Source: Phycisphaeraceae bacterium (lineage in GTDB: Bacteria; Planctomycetota; Phycisphaerae; Phycisphaerales; Zrk34). Taken from it: a DNA stretch of 47,247 bases. Positions 22,292 to 29,596 of the stretch are shown here, one piece after another. A model generated the notes under the pieces. That model was not told the origin of the DNA. It ran no database searches and worked only from the letters and a program-made list of their open reading frames with translations. Both the position numbers and the translations under genes were made by a program. Position 1 is the stretch's first letter. Each line of letters starts with the position of its first letter. The stretch spans positions 1-47,247 of the forward strand of contig JANQHD010000050.1 of the NCBI GenBank assembly GCA_028282805.1, in the 5' to 3' direction.

Positions 22292-23740
22292 ATGAAACAC
22301 CTGTTCGCGATCGCGTTCCTGCTGGCGACGACCACCGCTTGCGCAGCCGAAACCAAGCCCAACATCCTGCTCATCCTCATCGACGACATGGGCTACCCCG
22401 CGCCGAGCTGTTTCGGCAACACCGACATCAAAACGCCGAACATCGATGCGCTCGCCGAGCAGGGCATGACCTTCGACAACGCCTACGCCTGCTCGCAGTG
22501 CACGCAGACGCGCGTCACCCTCTTCTCCGGCCAATACCCGGCGCGGTTGAACATGACCAAGGTCATCAACAGCCGCCACTGGCCCTACATGCGCATGCTC
22601 ACGCCGAAGGTCGTCAAAAAACTGCCCGCCGAGATGCACACCACGTTCAACATGCTCCAGGGCGCCGGCTACGTCACCGGCATGACCGGCAAGTGGCACG
22701 TGGCCAACCACTACTCGGCCGCGTCCAACCTCAAACACCACGGCATCGAGTACTTCAAACGCTACGGCTTCGACGAGGCGGGCGGCGGCGACCAGAACGG
22801 CACCAACGACAAGGGCGTCGATGCGCTGACCGACGACTGCATCGCGTTCATCGAACGCCACAAAGACGAGCCGTTCTTCTATTACCTCTCGCACTTCACG
22901 GTGCACACGCCGCTCAAAGCGCCGGCCGACGTGGTCGACAAGCACGCCAAACGCGGCTACCCGAAAACCACCACGCCCTGGTGCAACTTCAACCAACGCC
23001 CCACCGCCGAGTACCTGGCCATGCTCGAGGTGCTCGACGACAGCGTCGGCCGCATCACCACCAAGCTCGACGAGCTCGGCCTGGCCGACAACACGATCGT
23101 CATCTTCACGTCCGACAACGGCGGGCTCGACCGCATGGCCAGCTGCGCCCCGCTGCGCGGCGGCAAGGGCATGGCCTACGAGGGCGGCATCCGCGTGCCC
23201 ATGATCGTGCGCTGGCCCGCCAAGGTGAAGGCCGGCTCGACGTGCAGCGCGCCCGTGCACATCGTCGACTACTACCCCACGTTCCAGCAGATCGCCCACG
23301 GCGACCGGCGCGACCAGCAGCTCGACGGCGTCAGCTTTTTACCTCTGCTCAAAGGCTCACCCACGCTCGACCGCGCCGCGCTCTACTGGCACATGCCGCA
23401 CTACGTGCCGATGTACGCGCGCACGCCCTGCTCGGTGATCCGCAAGGGCGACTGGAAGCTGATCCACTACTTCGGCGACACGTTCGACACGACCGGCATC
23501 GTCCCCGAGAACCGCAAGGCCGCGGGCGTCATCGTGGTCGGGGCGCGCACGGAGCTGTACCACCTCCGCAACGACCTGAGCGAAACCACCGACCTCGCCG
23601 CGAAGCGCCCCGACAAGGTCGCCGAGCTGATGGCCGACCTGGAGAAGTTCTGGCAAGACACCGATGCCCCGATGCCGGAACTGAACCCGAACTACGACCA
23701 CGAACGCTGGGCGAAAGAGGTGTCGAACCGGGAGAGATGA
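22292..23740 (+). CDS. Exported sulfatase (arylsulfatase family)
   Basis: The protein has 482 residues. ATG 22292 has GGAGG upstream and opens a signal peptide ending in a possible lipobox (LLATTTACA). Sulfatase motifs follow: NILLILIDDMGYPAPSCFGN (metal Asp pair), TGMTGKWHV, HFTVHTPLKAP, IVIFTSDNGGLDRMASCAPLRGGKGMAYEGGIRVPMIVRWP. The formylglycine site reads CTQTRVTLFSGQYPAR; the core C-x-P-x-R has Gln in place of Pro. Sulfatases remove sulfate esters, in planctomycetes typically from algal polysaccharides; no substrate can be read here. It is followed, on the opposite strand, by a Gfo/Idh oxidoreductase. The 32-bp palindrome upstream is the likely control site. Confidence 0.88.
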   Translation: MKHLFAIAFLLATTTACAAETKPNILLILIDDMGYPAPSCFGNTDIKTPNIDALAEQGMTFDNAYACSQCTQTRVTLFSGQYPARLNMTKVINSRHWPYMRMLTPKVVKKLPAEMHTTFNMLQGAGYVTGMTGKWHVANHYSAASNLKHHGIEYFKRYGFDEAGGGDQNGTNDKGVDALTDDCIAFIERHKDEPFFYYLSHFTVHTPLKAPADVVDKHAKRGYPKTTTPWCNFNQRPTAEYLAMLEVLDDSVGRITTKLDELGLADNTIVIFTSDNGGLDRMASCAPLRGGKGMAYEGGIRVPMIVRWPAKVKAGSTCSAPVHIVDYYPTFQQIAHGDRRDQQLDGVSFLPLLKGSPTLDRAALYWHMPHYVPMYARTPCSVIRKGDWKLIHYFGDTFDTTGIVPENRKAAGVIVVGARTELYHLRNDLSETTDLAAKRPDKVAELMADLEKFWQDTDAPMPELNPNYDHERWAKEVSNRER

Positions 23741-23741
23741 G

Positions 23742-23833
23742 TGAAATCCGGAATGCGGAATGCGGAGTCACCCAATCCCGGCGCGATATTTAGCGACGGC
23801 ATTCATGCCGTTCATCGCCGTCCGCGGCGATAT
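23742..23833. repeat. Composite repeat D + C, copy 1
   Basis: A family D tract (23742-23768) is followed by family C (23781-23833), which contains GCGCGATATTTAGCGACGGC, an ATTCA loop, TGCCG and then ATCGCCG-TCCG-CGGCGAT. Family C recurs inverted at 26816-26868 and direct at 29491-29536. The element sits between the convergent sulfatase and Gfo/Idh genes. Confidence 0.75.
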
Positions 23834-23836
23834 CTC

Positions 23837-25174
23837 TTACAACGTCCACGGCTCGCGCAGCGTCTTGCCCAACATCTTGTTCGCTTCCGCGTCGCCGATG
23901 ATCTGTTGCTTGTCGGCGTCCCACTTGAGCGTACGTTTCAGGCGGGCGGCGATCGTGCCCAGGTGGCCCGGCGTCTGCGAACGGTGCGCGACCGCGATCG
24001 GCGTGAGCGTGTTGGGGTCGTTCTTTTTGATGTGCTCGATCAACTGAATCCAATGACTCTTCGGCGCGGGCAGGATGTGCTTCAGTTCACCGCTGCGCGC
24101 TTTGCGGTCGACGTCGCGGATCCACTTCTTGTCCGACGCGTTGATGTGGCCGCGGTTGACGTGCACCCAGCCGTGCTCGCCGATCCACTTGGTGCCGCCG
24201 GCGATGTCCCTGTGGCCGCCGGAGATCACGACCTCGACGTTGGCCGGGTACTGGCTCTCGACGCGGAACTTCGTGGCGGTGTTCCACAGCGCATCGGGCG
24301 AGGGGAAGTCGGCGATCGCGCTGACGGTCAGCGGGCCCAGCGCGCGGTCGCTGATCCCGCAGCCGAACTCCTTGCTCGCCAGCGCCCAGTGCGCGATGTC
24401 GTTGTGGTGCCCGACCCAGTCCAGCAGTTGGCCGCCACCGTAGTTGTAGTTCCAGCGCCAGTTCTTGTGGCTGACGCAGCGGTTGTACGGCATCATCCGC
24501 GACGGGCCGACCCACATCTCGTAATCCAGTTCGGCCGGCGGCGCGCTGTTCGGCGAGTCCTTGCCGGTCTTGTGGAAGTCGGTGTGCCCCGACGGCAGCC
24601 CCACCTCCACGCGGCGCACCTTGCCGATGTAGCCGTTGATCACCAACTGTACGCCGAGGCGCATCTTGACGGTGCTGCGTTGCCACGAGCCGGTCTGCCA
24701 GACCACGCCCGCTTTCTCGACCGCGTCGACCATCGCCACGCCCTCGTTGAACGAATGGCTGAGCGGTTTTTCGCAGAAGATGTGCAGCCCGGCCTTGGCC
24801 GCGGCGATCGCGGGGATCGCGTGCCAGTGGTCGGGCGTGGAGATGCACACCGCGTCGAGGTCCTTGCGGGCGAGCAGTTCGCGGAAGTCGTTGTACCCGG
24901 CGCAGTCCTTGTTCTTGTACTTCTGGTTCACACGGCCCACGGCCTTCTGCCGGTGGTTCGCGTCCACGTCGGCGATCGCCACCACGCGCACGTCGTCGTG
25001 GTTGAGGAAGTGGTTCATGTTCCCCATGCCCTGCCAGCCCACGCCGATGCAGCCCATGACGATCTTGTTGCTCGGGCCCTCGGCCCCCAACAAACGGGAA
25101 GGCACGAACACCGGCGCCGCGGCCAGCGCGGCCGATGCGGCGATGAAACGACGGCGGGTCCACTGCGTGCTCAT
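23837..25174 (-). CDS. Tat-exported Gfo/Idh/MocA-family oxidoreductase
   Basis: The protein has 445 residues. The N-terminus MSTQWTRRRFIAASAALAAA is a twin-arginine signal, so a folded NAD(P)-binding enzyme is exported, as is usual for this family in Planctomycetota. The Rossmann domain has GCIGVGWQGMGNMNHF (G-x-G-x2-G type), VVAIADVD, CISTPDHWHA and the catalytic motif CEKPLSHSF. The C-terminal domain contains the family segments GSWQRS, NWRWNYNYGGGQLLDWVGHHNDIAHWAL and HWIQLIEHIK. It presumably oxidises or reduces a sugar or sugar-derived compound, which fits the sulfatase next door. ATG 25172-25174 has AGGTG upstream; the frame continues to 25324 without signal features. Confidence 0.9.
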   Translation of the reverse strand: MSTQWTRRRFIAASAALAAAPVFVPSRLLGAEGPSNKIVMGCIGVGWQGMGNMNHFLNHDDVRVVAIADVDANHRQKAVGRVNQKYKNKDCAGYNDFRELLARKDLDAVCISTPDHWHAIPAIAAAKAGLHIFCEKPLSHSFNEGVAMVDAVEKAGVVWQTGSWQRSTVKMRLGVQLVINGYIGKVRRVEVGLPSGHTDFHKTGKDSPNSAPPAELDYEMWVGPSRMMPYNRCVSHKNWRWNYNYGGGQLLDWVGHHNDIAHWALASKEFGCGISDRALGPLTVSAIADFPSPDALWNTATKFRVESQYPANVEVVISGGHRDIAGGTKWIGEHGWVHVNRGHINASDKKWIRDVDRKARSGELKHILPAPKSHWIQLIEHIKKNDPNTLTPIAVAHRSQTPGHLGTIAARLKRTLKWDADKQQIIGDAEANKMLGKTLREPWTL

Positions 25175-25336
25175 GGTGTCACCTGTTCCTGGTTCAAATC
25201 GCACTAACCGGGTAATGACGGCCAACCCCCTGCATTTCTTGCATCGATCCAAACCCTTCTCAAAACCCGATCGTACCGTAGGCGCTAGCTCGTTCAAGCA
25301 ATGCGTTCTGAAACCTTTTGACACGGGAGACGAACC

Positions 25337-25870
25337 ATGTCACCACGAAGCTATCTGATCTGCCTCGCGGTTTTCTCGGCTTGCATCGCCGCGGTCACCT
25401 TAGCCGGGGAGCAAGCAACTCAGCGGTCCGGCGTGATCATCCGCAACGCGGAGGCAGACCAGGCGCTGCGGGCCTTTGCAAAGCACTTCTGCATCGAGCT
25501 GCGGAGCCACCATCACTGGCAGACCCCGCTGACCGGTCGCACCGCCGACAAGATCCGGCAATACATCCACCCGGATTATCTCGAGAAGCACAACCTGGCG
25601 GAGGGCGACCTGCCGATCCTGATCGAGCCGTTCAAGAAGCTGGTCGTGATTTACAGGATCTCCGATGACCACAAGTCCATCGTGTGCATCACCGAGAACG
25701 ACGACAAGCAAAGGGAACTGTTCCTGTTCCGCCTCGAGGTCGAGGAGGGCGAAAGGTATTCCAGGTACGGGATCATGCCCGCCAGCCCGCCGGATGAAGA
25801 GACGGGCCTGTTCAAGCCGTGGGTGCTGCGGATGACGCTGCCGCCGGCCACGCCCGAGCAAGACGGCTGA
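25337..25870 (+). CDS. Small exported protein of unknown function
   Basis: The protein has 177 residues with a signal peptide (SYLICLAVFSACIAAVTLAG). The mature part has HFCIELRSHHHWQTPLTG, IRQYIHPDYLEKHNLAEGDLPI and a strand-rich end (KLVVIYRISDDHKSIVCITEN), a pattern like small alpha+beta proteins that hold ligands, but I recognise no family. ATG 25337 has GGGAGA 6 bases upstream. It is divergent from the Gfo/Idh gene. Confidence 0.7.
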   Translation: MSPRSYLICLAVFSACIAAVTLAGEQATQRSGVIIRNAEADQALRAFAKHFCIELRSHHHWQTPLTGRTADKIRQYIHPDYLEKHNLAEGDLPILIEPFKKLVVIYRISDDHKSIVCITENDDKQRELFLFRLEVEEGERYSRYGIMPASPPDEETGLFKPWVLRMTLPPATPEQDG

Positions 25871-25929
25871 TGATCCCAAGCCGAGCAACCCCGTCTAGCT
25901 GCGACCCATAAGACAGCGCATCCGCCTTC

Positions 25930-25958
25930 TTGACCGGGTTATTCGGCAAGGCGATAAT
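25930..25958 (+). promoter_or_regulatory. Strong promoter of the small protein / ART-like pair
   Basis: TTGACC (25930-25935) and GATAAT (25953-25958) are exactly 17 bases apart, about 50 bases before the start codon. A CACGTG hexamer lies at 25967-25972, near the expected transcription start. Confidence 0.65.
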
Positions 25959-26006
25959 GTATAAGTCACGTGTGAATGGTCTGGCAAGCATGGAAGCGCG
26001 AACCAT

Positions 26007-26177
26007 ATGAAACCATCCAAAACAAAAGCGGTAAAAGCGTACATGGATGCTTCTCGAAAGCTTGGTCGAGAGATGAAAGAACCAAACAAAGCCCGTAATT
26101 TCCTCGTAAAAATCGGTATCGCAGAGAAAAGCAAGTCCGCACCCAACGGTGTTCGCCTAGCCAAACGATATCGCTGA
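26007..26177 (+). CDS. Small basic protein, partner of the ART-like gene (possible antitoxin)
   Basis: The protein has 56 residues: MKPSKTKAVKAYMDASRKLG... and an end AKRYR. It is rich in Lys and Arg and predicted helical, with REMKEPNKARNFLVKIGIA and a basic C-terminus. I recall similar short proteins next to the same kind of downstream gene in other bacteria, but have no family name and could not check. The next gene begins two bases after its stop, so the pair is translated from one mRNA. A toxin-antitoxin relation is inferred from size, order and spacing only. Base composition is lower in GC than the flanks, suggesting recent gain. Confidence 0.7.
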   Translation: MKPSKTKAVKAYMDASRKLGREMKEPNKARNFLVKIGIAEKSKSAPNGVRLAKRYR

Positions 26178-26179
26178 TC

Positions 26180-26798
26180 GTGGATACGGCGCTACCCTCC
26201 TTCATCCTCGGCTACCACGGGTGCGATAAAGCGATCGCCGAGAAGGTCTTTGCGGGGACGTCGGGTCTCAAGCCGAGCGACAACGACTACGATTGGCTCG
26301 GAGACGGCATTTACTTCTGGGAACACAACGCTCAACGTGCCTAATGACTTCGCAGTAGCGATGTCGAAGCGCCCTCACCCTTCCGGCCAGACGATCAAGC
26401 AGCCCGCCGTCATAGGCGCGGTGATATACCTTGGCAACTGCCTAAACCTCCTCGACAGCCAATACATCGAGATGGTTAAAAGGGCATACCGTGACCTGAT
26501 TAAGTTCTCAAAAACAGCCGGCATCGATATGCCCCAGAACACCGGTGGCTCAGATTTGGTGGATCGAAAGCTCGATTGCGCAGTGCTCCGGATGCTTCAC
26601 CAGACGAAAAAAGAAGTCAATGATGAGCCTTTCGACAGCGTTCGCGCCGCATTCTTTGAGGGCGACCCGCTGTACGAAAACTCGGGTTTCGCAAGCAAAA
26701 GTCATATCCAGGTCTGTGTACGGGACCTGCGATTGATCCACGGATACTTCCGCCCCCTCGACGAAAAAGGGGTGCCCATCATCTTCGAAGATCGTTAA
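26180..26798 (+). pseudogene. ADP-ribosyltransferase-like protein split by a one-base frameshift
   Basis: From GTG 26180 the first frame gives 54 residues, with ILGYHGCDKAIAEKVFAG, NDYDWLGDGIYFWEHNAQRA and then TAA at 26342. The next frame (reading from about 26340) continues FAVAMSKRPHPSGQTIKQPAVIGAVIYLGNCLNLLD... to TAA 26796-26798. Removing one C at 26340/26341 would join them as RA-NDFAVAM, giving about 205 residues. The YHG near the start and GIYFWE resemble the His and Tyr motifs of PARP-like ADP-ribosyltransferases; this is inference. It could be an inactivated toxin, a sequencing error or a programmed shift. No slippery heptamer is obvious. Confidence 0.75.
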
Positions 26799-26815
26799 AC
26801 AGAACACGTAACCCC

Positions 26816-26868
26816 ATCGCCGCGGCCGGCGATGAACGGCACGGAGTGCCGTCGCTAAATATCGCGCC
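26816..26868 (-). repeat. Family C hairpin repeat, copy 2 (inverted)
   Basis: This is the reverse-complement form of the element at 23781-23833, with the same arms (ATCGCCG...CGGCGAT and CGGCA/TGCCG). It follows the ART-like gene directly. Confidence 0.75.
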
Positions 26869-26869
26869 G

Positions 26870-26936
26870 GGGTTCGGGTTCCGGGGGCAGGTTGCGGGGG
26901 CGGGTTCCGGGGGGCGGGTTCCGGGGGGCGGGGCAA
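26870..26936 (+). repeat. G-rich minisatellite
   Basis: Four to five imperfect units of GGGTTCCGGGGGGC type, period about 15, with G runs of 3-6 on the plus strand. The tract could form G-quadruplexes. It adjoins the family C repeat. Confidence 0.7.
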
Positions 26937-27200
26937 CGCGTAATAGCGGATCGTACGCAATGTGCGCGCCGTGGTGCGGTGCGCACCGGCGCGCGGGCGG
27001 CGTTTGTGGTGTGTGAGCGGGGGTGATTTTGACGCGGCGCGCGCACGGCGTCACTGCGGTGCGCGACCGGATGCGCATGGTTGGGTCACGCTGCGCACGG
27101 GGGCTGCGCGAACAAGGGGTGAACCTCGATAACAACACGCAATCGGGGGTGGGCGGATCGGTGAGGCGAGCGGACGACACGTTTGGGCGCGGGCGGTGTT
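26937..27200. other. Intergenic stretch rich in GTGCGCA-like words
   Basis: No credible gene. The sequence has several TGCGC/GCGCA words and a G- and T-biased plus strand; the first part (about 26963-26990) can fold on itself. The end is the 3' flank of the YecH-like gene. Confidence 0.4.
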
Positions 27201-27443
27201 TTAGTGGTTGCAGATCTTCGACGGGTCGGTGTTGAAACCGTCGGCGTCGGACTGGAACTTGCCGCGGGATTCGAGGAAGTCGATCAGCTGGTCGGCGGTC
27301 ATGCCCTCGGCCGAGCAGGTGTAGAAGCGGGTGTCGGGGCCGAAGCGTTCGAGGATGTCGGCCCGCAGCGAGTCGCGTGTGTAGCGCTTGCCGGAGGCGA
27401 TCATCATCTGCATGACCTCGTGGCCATGGACAGGGTCGGGCAT
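27201..27443 (-). CDS. YecH-family (DUF2492) putative metal-binding protein
   Basis: The protein has 80 residues. It begins MPDPVHGHEVMQMMI, very close to the YecH start (HGHEVL-MM), and carries YTRDSLRADILERFGPDTRFYTCSAEGMTADQLIDFL. The two His of HGH and the Cys of FYTCSA are the presumed metal ligands; YecH proteins have no proven function. ATG 27441-27443 has GGGAG 8 bases upstream. It is a single gene, divergent from the next. Confidence 0.85.
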   Translation of the reverse strand: MPDPVHGHEVMQMMIASGKRYTRDSLRADILERFGPDTRFYTCSAEGMTADQLIDFLESRGKFQSDADGFNTDPSKICNH

Positions 27444-27568
27444 CGGGGGTCTCCCGTGGCTTGGGTTGCGGTCGAACGAGTGGCAGCGGGTGCATTGTAT
27501 CGCCTCGGGCGGGGGCGATGATGGGGGCGAAGCGTGTTTTTAAGGCTTGATCGGGGTAAACTGGGGGC

Positions 27569-27958
27569 ATGAGCCCGATGCTGGTGATGACGCTCGCGCT
27601 GCGCCCGGCCGAACAGACCAGCGATCTGTTCCGGTCGCTGCTGATCGCGGGGGGAGTTCTGATCGGCCTGGTGCTGGTGGGCGCGGTGGTGTTGGTGTAC
27701 CTCAAGCGTTGGGCGGAGCCGGGCGACGAGACGGAGGCGGACGTGCCGTTTTCGCTCGAAGACCTGCGTCAGATGTATATTTCGGGCCAATTGAACGACG
27801 AAGAGTACGCAATCGCCCGCGAGAAGGTCATCGCCCTCAGCCGGCAGGTTATGGGCGCCGCCGACGCCTATGATGAAGACGATTACGAACTGGGCGAGGA
27901 GCTGATCGGCCCCGATAACAACGCTGAAAATGGCGGGCAGGAACCGGAAACGACGTGA
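27569..27958 (+). CDS. Small membrane protein with SHOCT-like C-terminal domain
   Basis: The protein has 129 residues: one membrane helix at about 24-47 (LLIAGGVLIGLVLVGAVVLV), then a short helix pair FSLEDLRQMYISGQLNDEEYAIAREKVIA like the SHOCT motif (short C-terminal oligomerisation-type domain), and a very acidic tail (DAYDEDDYELGEEL). A second ATG at 27578 has a better-placed GGGGG site and may be the real start, dropping three residues. It ends 152 bases before clpX on the same strand and may share its transcript. Confidence 0.75.
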   Translation: MSPMLVMTLALRPAEQTSDLFRSLLIAGGVLIGLVLVGAVVLVYLKRWAEPGDETEADVPFSLEDLRQMYISGQLNDEEYAIAREKVIALSRQVMGAADAYDEDDYELGEELIGPDNNAENGGQEPETT

Positions 27959-28110
27959 CGGGCGTCTGATGTTGGGGTAGATTGTCCTTCAAGAGAAACG
28001 GCCCCAAAGCCGATCAAACCCATACAGGGCAGGGTTTGTGAGGCAAAACGCCCGCCATTGATGGTTATTAAACACGCTTTTCAAGGGCGTTAGACGGGAA
28101 AGACACGCGC

Positions 28111-29430
28111 ATGACCAACGATTCAGGCAACTCCGATCAGGGCAAGGCCGGCGACGGCGGCAGCGGGTTCCGCGGCCGAAAGGTCACCACCTGCTCGTTC
28201 TGCGGCAAGACCAGCCGGGAAGTCGGGCCCATGGTCGAAGGGCCCAACGATGTCTACATCTGCGCCAACTGCGTGGACCTCTGCCAGAACATCTTCAAAC
28301 AGGAGCGCCGCCGCGTCACCACCAATCGGCCCCTGTTCAACGCCATCCCCACGCCCCGCCAGATCAAGGAGTTCATGGACCAGTACGTCATCGGTCAGGA
28401 CCAGGCCAAGAAGAGCCTGGCCGTGGCGGTCCATAACCACTACAAGCGCCTGCTCGCCGGCGAGCAGAAGAGCGGCGAGAGCCCCGTCGAGCTCGAGAAG
28501 TCCAACGTCCTGCTCATCGGCCCCACCGGCACCGGCAAGACCCTCCTCGCCCGCACGCTCGCACGCATCCTCAACGTCCCCTTCGCCATCGGCGACGCCA
28601 CCACCCTCACCGAGGCCGGCTACGTCGGCGAAGACGTCGAAAACCTGCTGCTCAAGCTCCTCCAGTCCGCCGACTACGACCTCGACGCCGCCCAGCGCGG
28701 CATCATCTACATCGACGAGGTCGACAAGATCGGCAAGACCTCGCAGAACGTGTCCATCACACGCGACGTGTCCGGCGAAGGCGTCCAGCAAGCCCTGCTG
28801 AAAATGCTCGAGGGCACCGTCGCCAACGTCCCCCCCCAGGGCGGCCGCAAGCACCCCGAACAGCAGTACATCCAGATGGACACCTCCAACATCCTGTTCA
28901 TCTGCGGCGGCGCGTTCGACGGCATCGAAGACATCGTCCGCAAACGCCTCGGCTCGCGCCGCATCGGTTTCGTCAGCGAGACCGAGGACCACACCTCCGC
29001 CGAGGGCCGCGCCGAGGTGCTCAGCCAGGTCATGCCCGACGACGTTTTGGAGTTCGGCCTGATCCCCGAGCTCGTCGGCCGCGTCCCGGTGATCACCCCG
29101 CTCATGCCGCTCGACGAGGAGGCGCTGATCTCGATTTTGACCGAGCCCAAGAACGCGCTGATCAAGCAGTACCAGCAGTTCTTCGGCATGGAGTCGGCCG
29201 AGGTCGAGTTCACCGACGATGCGCTGCACATCATCGCCCAGCGCGCCCTCGCCCGCGACACCGGCGCCCGCGCGCTGCGCGCCGTGATGGAAGAGGTGAT
29301 GTTGGATTTGATGTACGACCTGCCCGACATGGACAACGAGAACGTGCGTTACATCATCAACGCCGACGCCATCGAGGGCCGCAAAGCCCTCGGCCAACTC
29401 GAACAGGTCCAGAAGAAAGAATCGGCGTAG
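28111..29430 (+). CDS. clpX: ATP-dependent Clp protease ATP-binding subunit ClpX
   Basis: ClpX is a AAA+ unfoldase that feeds proteins to ClpP. The protein has 439 residues with all expected parts: an N-terminal zinc domain with Cys28, Cys31, Cys51 and Cys54 (CSFCGK...CANC), Walker [20 protein letters not shown], Walker [11 protein letters not shown], the arginine-rich RGIIYI...[13 protein letters not shown] region, IGF in the form RRIGFVSE, and VGRVPVI with a C-terminal small domain. The first 20 residues are a Gly/Ser/Asp-rich extension. ATG 28111 is preceded by GGGAAAG. No clpP is adjacent; tig is at 19788. The leader at 28046-28091 can form a small stem (AACGCCC/GGGCGTT). Confidence 0.97.
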   Translation: MTNDSGNSDQGKAGDGGSGFRGRKVTTCSFCGKTSREVGPMVEGPNDVYICANCVDLCQNIFKQERRRVTTNRPLFNAIPTPRQIKEFMDQYVIGQDQAKKSLAVAVHNHYKRLLAGEQKSGESPVELEKSNVLLIGPTGTGKTLLARTLARILNVPFAIGDATTLTEAGYVGEDVENLLLKLLQSADYDLDAAQRGIIYIDEVDKIGKTSQNVSITRDVSGEGVQQALLKMLEGTVANVPPQGGRKHPEQQYIQMDTSNILFICGGAFDGIEDIVRKRLGSRRIGFVSETEDHTSAEGRAEVLSQVMPDDVLEFGLIPELVGRVPVITPLMPLDEEALISILTEPKNALIKQYQQFFGMESAEVEFTDDALHIIAQRALARDTGARALRAVMEEVMLDLMYDLPDMDNENVRYIINADAIEGRKALGQLEQVQKKESA

Positions 29431-29433
29431 CGC

Positions 29434-29536
29434 TCAAATCCGGAATCCGAAATCCGGAATCCGGAATCACTTTTCATAACGCGGCGCACCATTTAGCGAC
29501 GGCACTGTGTGCCGTTCATCGCCGTCCGCGGCGATA
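29434..29536. repeat. Composite repeat D + C, copy 3
   Basis: A family D tract of ATCCGGA units (29434-29469) is followed after about 20 bases by a family C element (29491-29536), in the same order and orientation as at 23742-23833. It lies between the convergent clpX and DUF4259 genes. Confidence 0.75.
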
Positions 29537-29596
29537 CCCCCCCCAAACACGTCCCACGCATCCATCCCCGTTTAGCGGCGGCCCAACGGGCCGCGC

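Noticed and set aside
26870-26936. G-rich tract as a CRISPR or coding repeat
   Set aside because: Units of about 15 bases without spacers and no open frame with a start and ribosome site.
28123-29397. Minus-strand ORF of 424 codons
   Set aside because: Antisense to clpX, whose motifs are complete.
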